Source of the DNA: Pseudofrankia saprophytica
GTDB taxonomy: Bacteria; Actinomycetota; Actinomycetes; Frankiales; Frankiaceae
Assembly (NCBI RefSeq): GCF_000235425.2
Contig: NZ_KI912266.1
Coordinates: 6,482,308-6,546,307, forward strand
Direction: 5' to 3'
Length of the DNA stretch: 64,000 bases
Both the position numbers and the translations under genes were made by a program. Numbering within the stretch: the first letter of the stretch is position 1; every line of letters starts with the position of its first letter. The notes under the pieces were generated by a model. The model worked only from the letters and a program-made list of their open reading frames with translations. It was not told the origin of the DNA and ran no database searches. This document shows, piece by piece, positions 1 through 10,906 of the stretch.

Positions 1-1
1 C

Positions 2-748
2 CGCCGCGCGCTCGCGACCGACGCGGCGCTCGTCGCGCGGCAGTGGGAGCAGGCCCAGTGGGCGGCGACCCGCGGCTACCGGAGCGACGGCCGCACGGCC
101 TACCCGGCGAGCCCGCGCACGCTCGGGCAGCTGCGCCAGTCGGCGCTGTTCGCCTTCTTCAACGCGACGCTCGCGCGCACCGCCGACCAGCTCACGCTGC
201 GCGCCGAGCTCGGCGCGCAGGACGAGGCCAGGGCGACCGCAAAGCTGATCGACGAGCTCGCCGCGATCGCCCGCGCGGTGAAACCGACGGACCCGGTCGG
301 CACGCTCTCGGGCCTCGCGGTGAGCGTGCCGGTGGCCGCCGCGTCGGCCGACCTCAAACCGTTCGGCCCCGCCGTCCTGTCGCCGGACGCGCTGGCCGCG
401 ATCGACTCGGCCCGGGCCGCCGCGGCGGCGCTGCCCGGCTGGCAGGCGGCCTACGTGGCCTCGGCGACCGAGGTCTGGCTGCGCCGCGCCGACGACCCGA
501 TCATCCCCGTCGAGGTCACCGACGCCGCCGGCCGCCGCCGCCGATTCACCGGCGACCCGCGCGGGGACGGCTTCATCACCGGCCCGCTCGACGACTTCCT
601 CGACGCCGCCGACCGCCCCCTCGCCCCGGAGCGGATGTCCCCCGCCGGCCGCGCCGCCTACCTGCGCTGGCTCGCCAGCCCCGCCCTGGTGGCCAACAAC
701 GACCGCGTCCCCGTCCTCGTCTCCGTCCTCCCCCACCCCACCGGCTGA
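2..748 (+). CDS. C-terminal part of an unrecognised protein (runs off the left edge)
   Basis: An open frame enters the window at base 2 and runs 248 codons to TGA at 746-748. I do not recognise the family. The visible part is rich in Ala, Arg and Asp. A helical stretch near the left edge (around the residues FAFFNATLARTADQL) is followed by an alternating polar segment and a Pro-rich tail. There is no signal peptide, membrane span or catalytic motif in this portion. Codon use (G/C at third positions) is strongly coding-like and the frame is uninterrupted, so it is likely a real gene whose 5' part lies upstream. It converges with the DNA ligase gene, with about 125 bp between the two stops. Confidence 0.55.
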   Translation, partial: RRALATDAALVARQWEQAQWAATRGYRSDGRTAYPASPRTLGQLRQSALFAFFNATLARTADQLTLRAELGAQDEARATAKLIDELAAIARAVKPTDPVGTLSGLAVSVPVAAASADLKPFGPAVLSPDALAAIDSARAAAAALPGWQAAYVASATEVWLRRADDPIIPVEVTDAAGRRRRFTGDPRGDGFITGPLDDFLDAADRPLAPERMSPAGRAAYLRWLASPALVANNDRVPVLVSVLPHPTG

Positions 749-874
749 GCCCCCCTCGGCAGTTGATCTTCGAGGCAGCTGATATTGGGGCCGCGACCGC
801 ACTTTCCGGCCCAGTTCCAGCTGCCTCGACGCGCCGGCCCACCCCGGCCCACGCCGACCGAGTACTACTGGCGG

Positions 875-1948
875 CTAGCGCAGGATCTGGCTCAGGTCGT
901 AGCGCACCGTCTCGTCGAGCTGGGAGTAGGTGCAGCTGTCCGGGTCGCGGTCCGGGCGGAAGCGGACGAACTGGGCGGTGTGCCGGAACCGAGGCCCCTC
1001 CAGCTGGTCGTAGCGAACCTCGACGACCAGCTCGGGGCGCAGCGGCACGAACGAGAGGTCCTTGCCCTTGCCCCACCGGCTCTCCCCCGCCTCCCACGGC
1101 GTGCGGGTGTCCCCCATCCGCTCCGGCGCCCACGGATGCCCGGCCAGGTCCGTGACCAGCGGCGCGAGCTCCTCGGCGAGCGACCGGCGCCGCTCCCGCG
1201 TGAACGCCGACGCCACCCCGACCGCGGCGAGCGTCGTCCCCCCGTCGGGCGTGTCCGTGTAGAGGCCGAGCAGGAGCGACCCGACGGCGGTCGGCTCGGC
1301 CGCGTACGGCCGGTAGCCGGCGACGACACAGTCCGCCGTCCGGTCGTGCTTGACCTTGAACATGACCCGCTTGTCCTGCTGGTAGGGCGCGTCCAGCGGC
1401 TTGGCGATCAGCCCGTCCAGCCCCGCGCCCTCGAACGTCTCGAACCAGCGGCCCGCCTCGTCGGCATCGGTCGTGGTGGGCGTGACATGGACGGACCCGA
1501 CAGTGGCCGCCGTGGCGCCGACGGCGTCGGCGAGCAGCCGGCGCCGCTCGGCGAACGGCGTGTCCAGCAGCGAGGCGTCCCCGAGGGCCAGCAGGTCGAA
1601 GGCGACGAACGAGGCCGGCGTCTCGGCCGCGAGGAGCCTGATCCGGCTGGCCGCCGGATGCACCCGCTGCCCGAGCGCCGCCCAGTCCAGCCGGTCCCCC
1701 ACCGGCACGACGATCTCCCCGTCGAGCACGCACCGCTCCGGCAGCCCGGCCAGGAACGCCTCGACCAGCTCCGGGAAGTACCTCCTGATCGACTTCGTGT
1801 TCCGCGACCCGATCTCGATCTCGTCCCCGTCCCGGAACACGATCGACCGAAACCCGTCCCACTTCGGCTCATAGCTCATCCCGGCCGGGATCTTCGCCAC
1901 AGGCTTGGCCAGCATCGGCTTCACGGGAGGCAGCACAGGAAGGTCCAC
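875..1948 (-). CDS. ligC: ATP-dependent DNA ligase, LigC type
   Basis: Seals nicks in duplex DNA through a lysyl-AMP intermediate. In actinobacteria LigC-type enzymes act in repair beside the essential NAD-dependent ligase. From the GTG at 1948 the protein is 357 aa. The nucleotidyltransferase motif I is EPKWDGFR with the AMP-accepting lysine at about residue 29. Later motifs are LDGEIV, GLIAK and FKVKHDRTADC (motif V, two lysines). The C-terminal third is the OB-fold domain. The frame stays open upstream to 2032, but that extension is Arg/Gly-rich and unlike a ligase N-terminus, whereas VDLPVLPPVKPMLAK is the usual LigC beginning. No Ku or LigD domains are seen nearby, so this is not a complete NHEJ operon. 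Convergent with the gene on its left; the MFS gene follows on the same strand. Confidence 0.9.
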   Translation of the reverse strand: MDLPVLPPVKPMLAKPVAKIPAGMSYEPKWDGFRSIVFRDGDEIEIGSRNTKSIRRYFPELVEAFLAGLPERCVLDGEIVVPVGDRLDWAALGQRVHPAASRIRLLAAETPASFVAFDLLALGDASLLDTPFAERRRLLADAVGATAATVGSVHVTPTTTDADEAGRWFETFEGAGLDGLIAKPLDAPYQQDKRVMFKVKHDRTADCVVAGYRPYAAEPTAVGSLLLGLYTDTPDGGTTLAAVGVASAFTRERRRSLAEELAPLVTDLAGHPWAPERMGDTRTPWEAGESRWGKGKDLSFVPLRPELVVEVRYDQLEGPRFRHTAQFVRFRPDRDPDSCTYSQLDETVRYDLSQILR

Positions 1949-2074
1949 CCACCCATGGTCGCGCACACCGGAACGCGGACAGCCACCACGGCCACCCTGC
2001 GGCCGCTCTCCTGCCAGAGGCTCGCGGCTCACTCGGCCCAGCGCGGCCCCTGGCCGGTGCCGTTTCCGTGTGGA

Positions 2075-3601
2075 TCAGGCCGATGGTTCGCCGACGCGAC
2101 CCGGTAGGCGGCGGCTGAGGGCGAGCATCGCCAGCGCCGCCGCGGTCAGGAGGGCGAACAGCCAGGTGACCCAGTCGTCACCCGCCCTGGCCTGCAAGAG
2201 GCCGAGCACGGTGATGCCGAGCGACGCCGACAGTTGCACTGACATGAACAGCGCGGTCGTCCCCTGCGGCTGTTCGGCGGGCGGCAGGGTGCGAAAGACG
2301 CTGGCGAACGTCGGGGACGCCGTCGCGCCGAAGCCCAGCCCGATGGCGACGAACAGGACGAACACGGCCGCGAGCGGCAGCCGGTCGTGGGTGAGCGCGA
2401 AGGTGAGCAGCCCGGCGGCGGTGACCACACTTCCCGCCCGGACCAGCGGGCGTGGCCCCGTCCGGTCGCTCATCCGGCCGCCCCAGGACATCGAGACGAA
2501 CAGCCCGAGCCCCAGCGCGCACACCAGCAGGCCCTGGCCGATGCCGTGCAGGTGGTGACGCTCGGCCCCGAAGATCGGCAGCGCCGACTGCTGCCCGTAC
2601 ATGAGCAGCCCGACGCAGCTCATCACCGCGAGGCTGGCGCCGAACCCGGGCCGGCGCAACAGGCGCAGGTCGAAGGCCGGCGTGGTCGTCGCCGTCAGGG
2701 CGTGCCGGGCGTAGCCGGCGAGCAGCGCGACCCCCGCGGCGGCGGCCAGGGCGACGACCAGACCGGCGCCGGCCTGGCCCGCCCTGGTCAGCGCGAGCAG
2801 GACCGCAACGTAGCCAGTGGTCAGCAGCACGAGTCCACGCACGTCGGCCGTCGGCACGGCGCCGCCAGCCTCGGTACCGCCAGCCTCGGTACCGCCGGCC
2901 TCGGCGTCCTGATCCGGCGCCGCGCGGGCCGGGCGATCGGCCGGGATGTACACGAGCGCGACGACGAGCAGGCCCAGGCACAGCGGGATGTTCACCACGA
3001 AGATCCACTGCCAGTGCCCGGTCGTGAGGAGCAGGCCACCCACGACTGGTCCGACCGCCGGCGCGACGTTGATGATCATAGAGATCGTGCCGAGCACCCG
3101 GCCGACCCGGTCCTGGCCGGCGAGCCGGGCCGCGAGCAGGAGCGCCGTCGGCTCGAGCAGGCCGCCACCGAGGCCCTGCACCACCCGGAAGGCGATCAGC
3201 GCCTCGGCCGACCAGGCGAGGGACGCGAGCGCCGAGCCGAGCCCGAACAGCCCAAGACCAGTGAGGAACACCGCCCGCCCGCCGAACCTGGCGGTGAGCC
3301 AGCCGAGCAGCGGGAGCATCGTGGCGGCCGCGAGCAGGTAGCCGACGGTCGTCCAGACCACCGTGGTGAGCGGGGCGTCGAAGTCGGCGGCGAGCGTGCG
3401 CAGCGCGACCGAGACCACGGTTCCGTCGAGCACCGCGACCAGCGCGGCGAGCCCCAGCGCCACCAGGGCACCCGTCGGCGCCCCGGCCCGTTCCGCCGGT
3501 CGCCGGTCGTCGTTCTGGGCGTCGGGCGTGGCCGGGCCTGGGACGGCGGACGCCCGCGCGTTGGTCGTCGTGTCGTCGGCGCTCTCCGCACTTACTGCCA
3601 T
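2075..3601 (-). CDS. MFS multidrug exporter, DHA2 (EmrB/QacA) family, 14 TM
   Basis: Proton-coupled export of small hydrophobic compounds or drugs across the cytoplasmic membrane. The 508-aa product has about 14 hydrophobic spans. It carries the DHA2 signatures LDGTVVSVALRTL in helix 1 and, in helix 5, a motif C-like AGQDRVGRVLGT ... APAVGPVVGG. The linker between helices 6 and 7 is long, acidic and repetitive (about three EAGGT repeats from a 15-bp tandem duplication near 2865-2900). I place the start at the ATG at 3601. An in-frame upstream codon at 3619 would lie inside the operator-like inverted repeat at 3612-3627. The gene is divergent from a TetR regulator, the usual arrangement for an inducible efflux pump, so substrate-dependent derepression is likely. 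Confidence 0.88.
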   Translation of the reverse strand: MAVSAESADDTTTNARASAVPGPATPDAQNDDRRPAERAGAPTGALVALGLAALVAVLDGTVVSVALRTLAADFDAPLTTVVWTTVGYLLAAATMLPLLGWLTARFGGRAVFLTGLGLFGLGSALASLAWSAEALIAFRVVQGLGGGLLEPTALLLAARLAGQDRVGRVLGTISMIINVAPAVGPVVGGLLLTTGHWQWIFVVNIPLCLGLLVVALVYIPADRPARAAPDQDAEAGGTEAGGTEAGGAVPTADVRGLVLLTTGYVAVLLALTRAGQAGAGLVVALAAAAGVALLAGYARHALTATTTPAFDLRLLRRPGFGASLAVMSCVGLLMYGQQSALPIFGAERHHLHGIGQGLLVCALGLGLFVSMSWGGRMSDRTGPRPLVRAGSVVTAAGLLTFALTHDRLPLAAVFVLFVAIGLGFGATASPTFASVFRTLPPAEQPQGTTALFMSVQLSASLGITVLGLLQARAGDDWVTWLFALLTAAALAMLALSRRLPGRVGEPSA

Positions 3602-3611
3602 GGCACGAAAG

Positions 3612-3627
3612 TAAACCAAACCGTTTA
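3612..3627. promoter_or_regulatory. Candidate TetR operator between the MFS and tetR genes
   Basis: Inverted repeat TAAAC, 6-bp spacer, GTTTA, in an A/T-rich island otherwise rare in this DNA. It lies directly upstream of the exporter ATG and about 50 bp from the regulator GTG. Position and symmetry fit an operator through which the TetR protein would control both divergent genes. No footprint evidence is available from sequence. Confidence 0.4.
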
Positions 3628-3673
3628 GTGCAGCAACCTGCGGAGCGCGTCAACATCGCGTTACACTCGTGCC

Positions 3674-4345
3674 GTGGAGGCAGTGGCGGACGCAGGGCGC
3701 GCGGACGCAGGTCGCGCGGACACGCGGCGGGTGGCCCGGCGGGACAAGCGACGGGTGATCCTGGACGCGGCCGCGCCGATCTTCGGCGACGAGGGCTACG
3801 AGCGAGCGAGCATCGACGCGATCGCCACGTCGGCAGGCGTCTCCAAGCCCACGATCTACAGCTACTTCGGCGGCAAGGAGCAGCTGTTCCGCGAGTCGGT
3901 CGCCGACTCGGCCATCCAGCAGAACGCCCAGGTCCTGGAAGTGATCCAGCGGCTGGACTTCTCGGAGCAGGGGTGGCTCGCGAGCCTGCGCGACCTGGGC
4001 ATGCGGCTCGTCGAGTGCCAGCGCACCCCGTGCGCCGTCTTCCTCGCCCGCATGATCGCTTCAGAGACGGCGCGTGACCCTGAGGTCTACCGGGTGGTGC
4101 GGGTCAAGGCGGCGGCCCCGATCCTGGAGGCGCTGGCCGGCCGGCTCGCGATGCTCGGCAACGCCGGTCACCTCACCGTGCCCGACCCGACGCTCGCCGC
4201 CCGCCAGTTCCTCGCCCTGATCGGCGCCGAGATCTCCGACCTCACCGAGCAGGGCACCCGGCCTGTCCCCGACGACCGCGTCCGCGCCGCCGTCGACGCC
4301 GGCGTCGACACCTTCCTGCGCGCCCATACCCACTCGCCCAGGTAA
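3674..4345 (+). CDS. TetR-family transcriptional repressor
   Basis: 223 aa from a GTG start. The N-terminal domain is a clear TetR helix-turn-helix: RRVILDAAAPIFGDEGYERAS, then IDAIATSAGVSKPTIYSYFGGKEQLF at about residues 40-65. The C-terminal half is helical and holds a ligand/dimer domain of the AcrR-like type (PF14246-like C-terminal region). The gene is divergent from the DHA2 exporter, so it is most simply the local repressor of that pump and of itself through the inverted repeat at 3612-3627. The start follows a Val codon with no strong ribosome-binding site. The first 20 residues are Ala/Arg/Asp-rich and could be translated or not. Confidence 0.88.
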   Translation: MEAVADAGRADAGRADTRRVARRDKRRVILDAAAPIFGDEGYERASIDAIATSAGVSKPTIYSYFGGKEQLFRESVADSAIQQNAQVLEVIQRLDFSEQGWLASLRDLGMRLVECQRTPCAVFLARMIASETARDPEVYRVVRVKAAAPILEALAGRLAMLGNAGHLTVPDPTLAARQFLALIGAEISDLTEQGTRPVPDDRVRAAVDAGVDTFLRAHTHSPR

Positions 4346-4384
4346 CCCAGCGGGAAGGACCACCGCCCGCGGCGGGGACGAGCG

Positions 4385-4966
4385 TCAGGAGACGGTGGGT
4401 GCCGTGAACTGCAGGTCGAGCTCCACCTTCACCTTGTCCGAGAGGGCGAACTGGTCGACGCCGATCGGCATGTTGAAGTCGATGCCGAACTCGCTGCGCA
4501 GGATCACCGTGCTTGCCGCGAAGCCCGCGCGGAAGCTGCCGTCCATGGGGTGCGTCGCGCTGCCGAAGTACTCGACGGTCAGCGCCACCGGCCGGGTCAC
4601 GCCGTTGATCGTCAGGTCACCGGCCGCCTCGTAGCCGTCCGGCCCCTCGACCACCGAGGTGGAGACGAAGGTGACGCGCGGCTGGCCTACCGCGTTGAGG
4701 TATTCGGCGGCGTGCAGGTGGGTGTCGCGCATCGGGAACGCGGTGTTGATCGACGCCATCTCGATCGACGCGGTGACGGACACCGAGTCCAACGTCTCAC
4801 CGACGGTCAGTGTCGCGTCGAACTCGTCGAACCGGCCGCGGAAGTTGCTGACGCCGAGGTAGCGGACCTGGAAGGTGACGCTGGAGGACTTCGGATCCAA
4901 CGCCCAGGAGCCGGCCGCGAGCGGGAGCGAGTCGACGCCGGGCCCGGCGGTCGAGGGAGCGGTCAT
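4385..4966 (-). CDS. YceI-family lipid-binding protein
   Basis: 193 aa. The YceI lipocalin-like barrel (about residues 18-190) binds polyisoprenoid or other long lipids in characterised homologues. Family hallmarks are WALDPKSSSVTFQVRYLGVSN at the start, FPMRDTHLHAAEYLNA (the RDxHL motif), the PRVTFVST strand, and a final LRSEFGIDFNMPI...SDKVKVELDLQF. It has no signal peptide, so this copy is probably cytoplasmic, as in many actinobacterial YceI proteins. Its 3' end converges with the TetR gene across about 40 bp that includes a small GC stem (CCGCC/GGCGG). The upstream region has a paired GTATAC repeat (5117-5139) that may control it. Confidence 0.88.
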   Translation of the reverse strand: MTAPSTAGPGVDSLPLAAGSWALDPKSSSVTFQVRYLGVSNFRGRFDEFDATLTVGETLDSVSVTASIEMASINTAFPMRDTHLHAAEYLNAVGQPRVTFVSTSVVEGPDGYEAAGDLTINGVTRPVALTVEYFGSATHPMDGSFRAGFAASTVILRSEFGIDFNMPIGVDQFALSDKVKVELDLQFTAPTVS

Positions 4967-5285
4967 TCAACGGCCTCCGTGCGGTGAGGGACGACGAGAT
5001 GGGTCACCAGACCGCGCGGGACGACCAGTCGGTGCACCGGAGAGTGTGCGACCAATCCCCCGCAGGTCGCAGGCCGATGCTAGCCGGTCAGAGGCTGCCG
5101 CTCAGGCCAAACCACATTCTCGTATACGTTCTCGTATACAGAGCACTTCGGGCTGCTGCCGCCGATGGCACGAATGGGTGGTTTCCCTCGCCACGGGCGG
5201 TCTTCCGGCGCTTTCCTGGGCGGCTTTCGCCCGCGGCGCGAGGCAGTTCGCCGCCACGCCGCCACGCCGCGAGCCTCCCGGTCGG
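4967..5285. other. 319-bp non-coding gap upstream of the YceI gene
   Basis: No convincing reading frame. The notable content is the A/T-rich island at 5105-5145 with the duplicated TTCTCGTATAC element. The rest is GC-rich with short palindromes (for example around 5250-5280) but no clear terminator for the CysQ gene that ends at 5286. Confidence 0.5.
5117..5139. promoter_or_regulatory. Duplicated TTCTCGTATAC element (candidate operator/promoter for the YceI gene)
   Basis: Two identical 11-bp copies, 5117-5127 and 5129-5139, start 12 bp apart, i.e. just over one helical turn. Each contains the self-complementary hexamer GTATAC. They lie about 150 bp upstream of the YceI start, and on the minus strand GTATACGAGAA repeats resemble -10-like A/T tracts. 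This suggests a dimeric regulator site. Confidence 0.35.
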
Positions 5286-6071
5286 TCAGCCAGCCGTGAA
5301 CTCCCCGATCGCCGCAAGGACCGCCTCGGCGAGGTCGGGACGGCAGATGAGCAGGTCGGGCAGGAGCGGGTCGGGCTGGTTGTAGCGCAGCGGCGAGCCG
5401 TCGATGCGGGTGGCGTGCAGGCCGGCGGCCAGCGCCACCGCGACCGGGGCCGCCGAATCCCACTCGTACTGGCCGCCGGCGTGCAGGTAGACGTCCGCCT
5501 CGCCACGGATCACCGCGGCCGCCTTGGCGCCGGCCGAGCCCATCGGGACGACGACGCCACCGATCCGCTCGGCGACGCCGGTGACCAGTTTGGGAGCGCG
5601 GGTCCGGCTCGCGACCAGGCGCGGCGGCCCCGCCGCCGCCGCTGCCGGTGGGGTGATGGTCGCGGTCGACAGGGTCACCCCGAGGGCGGGAAGCGCGACG
5701 GCGCCGACGGCGAGGGCGCCGCCCTGCCAGAGGGCGACGTGGACGGCCCAGTCGGTGCGGCCTGTCTCGGAGAACTCCCGGGTGCCGTCGAGCGGGTCGA
5801 TGATCCATACTCGGTCGGCGGCGAGCCGGGCCCGGTCGTCGACGGCCTCCTCCGACAGCACCGCGTCGGCCGGCCGGTGGTGCGCGAGCGCGGCGGCGAG
5901 CAGTTTCTGCGAGCCGGCGTCGCCGGCGTCGCGCAGCGCCGCGCTGTCCGTGAAGCCCACCTCGTCGCGGATCTCGAGCAGCCGGTGGCCCGCGTCGGTG
6001 GCGAGCCGGCTCGCGAGCGCGGCGTCGGTCGGCGCGGAGTCGGTTGGCTCTATGGTGCCGTCGATGCTCAT
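5286..6071 (-). CDS. cysQ: 3'(2'),5'-bisphosphate nucleotidase, CysQ type (inositol monophosphatase superfamily)
   Basis: Hydrolyses the 3'-phosphate of PAP/PAPS (some relatives also inositol phosphates), preventing PAP build-up during sulfate assimilation. The 261-aa product has the Mg-dependent phosphatase signatures: GSQKLLA, LSEEAVDD (metal-binding Glu), WIIDPLDGTREF (the DPxDGT loop) and YEWDSAAPVAVALAAG (third metal Asp). It adjoins, divergently, an APS kinase gene, which supports the sulfur role over inositol. I use the ATG at 6071 (GGGG 6 nt upstream). A GTG at 6080 would add three residues. An 18-bp palindrome sits just upstream at 6086-6103. Confidence 0.85.
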   Translation of the reverse strand: MSIDGTIEPTDSAPTDAALASRLATDAGHRLLEIRDEVGFTDSAALRDAGDAGSQKLLAAALAHHRPADAVLSEEAVDDRARLAADRVWIIDPLDGTREFSETGRTDWAVHVALWQGGALAVGAVALPALGVTLSTATITPPAAAAAGPPRLVASRTRAPKLVTGVAERIGGVVVPMGSAGAKAAAVIRGEADVYLHAGGQYEWDSAAPVAVALAAGLHATRIDGSPLRYNQPDPLLPDLLICRPDLAEAVLAAIGEFTAG

Positions 6072-6085
6072 CAGCCCCACATTCT

Positions 6086-6103
6086 ATGGCAGACATCTGC
6101 CAT
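6086..6103. promoter_or_regulatory. 18-bp perfect palindrome between cysQ and the APS kinase gene
   Basis: Arms ATGGCAGA and TCTGCCAT with a 2-bp centre. It lies 15 bp upstream of the cysQ ATG in the divergent control region, where a dimeric regulator could govern cysQ or both sulfur genes. A second small inverted repeat, CCGTA/TACGG at 6286-6300, precedes the kinase GTG. Confidence 0.45.
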
Positions 6104-6307
6104 CAATCATCTGTTTCGCGACCCGCGGAAGCGGCCGCGGACGGACCGGCAAGCCTGCCCACGGACGGCGTTCGTCGATTCTGTACCGACCATCCGGCTC
6201 GGCGAACGCGACCGGTGCCAGGCGCGGCAGGCACTACAGCCCGACGGCCGACACCCGACGGGCGCGGTCATGCTCCGTAATGTCTCCGTAACCGCTACGG
6301 TCGCGGG

Positions 6308-8095
6308 GTGTCCGCCACCACTCGTACTCCCGACGGATCGCCGGGCATTCCGTCAGGTCCCCTGAGGCTGGTCGGCCCGGACCGCGCCGCCGAGCTGACG
6401 GCCGCGTCCAGGGACTGGCCCTCGCTCACGCTCACCCTCGCCCAGCTCGCCGATCTGGAGCTGCTGCTGCTGGGCACGTTCGGCCCGGTGCCCGGATACG
6501 CGGAGGAGACGCTGCGCGACGGCCTGCGAATGCCGGTGCTCGTCGTTTCGGCCGAGACTGCCGCCGGTGTCGCCCCGGGTGACTCCGTGGCGCTGCGCGA
6601 CCCCGAGGGGGTGATGATCGCCGCGCTGCGGGTGGGGCTGGTCCGCCAGGCCGGCGCGACCGCCCAGCCAGGTGCCGTCGCCGGTGGATCACCCGGCGCG
6701 ACCAGGCCGCCCGGTGCGCCAGGCGAGGAGGCCGAGGTCGTGGAGCCGGGTCAGGTACGGCTGGCGGGCCGGATCGAGGGACTGCGGCTGCCACGCCATC
6801 CCGACTACCCGGGGTTGCGACCGCGGCCCGACGAGCTGCGCGCGCTGCTGCGCGAGCGCGACTGGTTCCAGCCGGGGGGCCGGCCACCCTGGGCGGTCTG
6901 GGCCGACGGTCTGCTGCACACGGCCGACATCGCCCGCATCCGGGCGCTGACCCGGCAGGGCAAGCGATGCGTGGTCCTCGCGCCGATGGGCGGGGCCGAC
7001 CCGGCCGACCCGCGTCACCACCTGCGGGTCCGCGCTCTGCGCGCGGCGCTCGACGCGCTCGACGCGCCGATCCGCCCGACGGAGGCGACACTCGCCGGCG
7101 AGGCGATCGCCGCCGAGGCCACCCGCGCCTCGGCGGCCGTGCGGTCCTACCCACCGAGCCCCGCCGCGCCACCCACCGGCACCGAGGCGGTGGGTGGCCA
7201 GGCCGCGCGTGCCCCCGACGCTCAGCCGGCGAAGGCGCTGCTGGTACTGGTGCCGGTCGCGCCCAGCGCGGTGCTCGCCGCGCCCCGGGAGCCCGGGATC
7301 ACGGCCACCTCCCCGTTCGGCGCGCCTACCGGCGCCGACCCCGGCGAACCCGACCGGCTGGCCGAGCTGTCGACCCTGCGCGCCCACGTCGCCGAGTTCT
7401 ACGGTCTTGGCGGCAGCATCACCGGGCCGGCGCTGGGGGCGCCGGGGCGCGAGGAGCTCGGCGCGCTGCTCGCCGCCGGCAGGCCGATCCCGGCGGAGCT
7501 CACCCCGCCTGGCGTGGCCGCCCAGCTCGCGCGCGCCTACCCCCCACGGCACGCCCGCGGCCTCACCGTCCTGTTCACCGGGTTGTCCGGATCGGGGAAG
7601 TCGACGCTCGCGGGCCTGCTGGCGGTCCGGCTGCTCGAGCGCGGCGACCGGCACGTCACCCTGCTCGACGGCGACGTGGTGCGTGCCTACCTGTCCGAGG
7701 GGCTCGGCTTCTCCCGCGCCGACCGGGAGGCGGGCATGACCCGGATCGGCTTCGTCGCCGCCGAGGTCGCGGCCGCCGGCGGCATCGCCATCTGCGCGCC
7801 GATCGCACCTCATGCGGCGCCGCGCGCGCGGGTTCGTGAGCTGGTCGCGGGCAGCGGCGCCGGGTTCGTGCTTGTCCACGTCTCCACGCCGCTGGACGTC
7901 TGCGAGGACCGCGACCGCGAGGGCCTCTACGCCAAGGCGCGCGCCGGGGTGATCCCCGAGTTCCCCGGCATCTCCGACCCGTATGAGGAACCGGCCGACG
8001 CCGAGGTCACCGTCGACACCGCGCGGGTCACCCCCGACGCCGCCGTCGACTCCGTGCTCACCCATCTGCGCGCCGAAGGCTGGCTCCTGGCCTGA
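6308..8095 (+). CDS. APS kinase fused to a degenerate ATP-sulfurylase-like N-terminal half
   Basis: 595 aa. The C-terminal 180 residues are a complete adenylylsulfate kinase, which phosphorylates APS to PAPS: P-loop TGLSGSGKST (about residue 424), LDGDVVRAYLSEGLGFSRADR, and near the end GLYAKARAGVIPEFPGISDPYE. The first 270 residues resemble ATP sulfurylase: a PUA-like start (LELLLLGTFGPVPGYA) and a segment VVLAPMGGADPADPRHHLRVR that matches the PxVGxTKPGDxxHxxRVR strand. However, the catalytic QxRNPxHxxH motif is replaced by WAVWADGLLHTADI: the RNP is gone and only one His remains. A long Ala/Pro linker (residues 270-345) joins the halves. The sulfurylase half is therefore probably inactive, perhaps structural or regulatory. 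Divergent from cysQ, it converges on katG. GTG start, weak ribosome-binding site. Confidence 0.82.
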   Translation: MSATTRTPDGSPGIPSGPLRLVGPDRAAELTAASRDWPSLTLTLAQLADLELLLLGTFGPVPGYAEETLRDGLRMPVLVVSAETAAGVAPGDSVALRDPEGVMIAALRVGLVRQAGATAQPGAVAGGSPGATRPPGAPGEEAEVVEPGQVRLAGRIEGLRLPRHPDYPGLRPRPDELRALLRERDWFQPGGRPPWAVWADGLLHTADIARIRALTRQGKRCVVLAPMGGADPADPRHHLRVRALRAALDALDAPIRPTEATLAGEAIAAEATRASAAVRSYPPSPAAPPTGTEAVGGQAARAPDAQPAKALLVLVPVAPSAVLAAPREPGITATSPFGAPTGADPGEPDRLAELSTLRAHVAEFYGLGGSITGPALGAPGREELGALLAAGRPIPAELTPPGVAAQLARAYPPRHARGLTVLFTGLSGSGKSTLAGLLAVRLLERGDRHVTLLDGDVVRAYLSEGLGFSRADREAGMTRIGFVAAEVAAAGGIAICAPIAPHAAPRARVRELVAGSGAGFVLVHVSTPLDVCEDRDREGLYAKARAGVIPEFPGISDPYEEPADAEVTVDTARVTPDAAVDSVLTHLRAEGWLLA

Positions 8096-8140
8096 CCCGA
8101 CCTGCCCTTGACCCGACCTGCCCTGGCCCGGCCGCCCGAA

Positions 8141-8182
8141 CGTCGTCCGGGCCGGCGGCGCGTGCCGCCGACCCGGACGACG
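8141..8182. terminator. Bidirectional hairpin between the APS kinase gene and katG
   Basis: 19-bp arms (8141-8159 and 8164-8182) with one mismatch and a 4-nt loop GCGT, lying between two convergent stop codons. There is no U-run, as usual in high-GC actinobacteria. Just before it is a 16-bp direct repeat (about 8095-8128). Confidence 0.75.
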
Positions 8183-8200
8183 TGGATCAGGCGATCGGGA

Positions 8201-10889
<2,689 letters not shown>

Positions 10890-10906
10890 GGCGCATACTC
10901 TTCCCC

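Noticed and set aside
8095-8128. Direct repeat TGACCCGACCTGCCCT between the APS kinase gene and katG as an attachment site
   Set aside because: Tandem 16-bp duplication at an intergenic hairpin is better explained by slippage; no integrase or tRNA is near.
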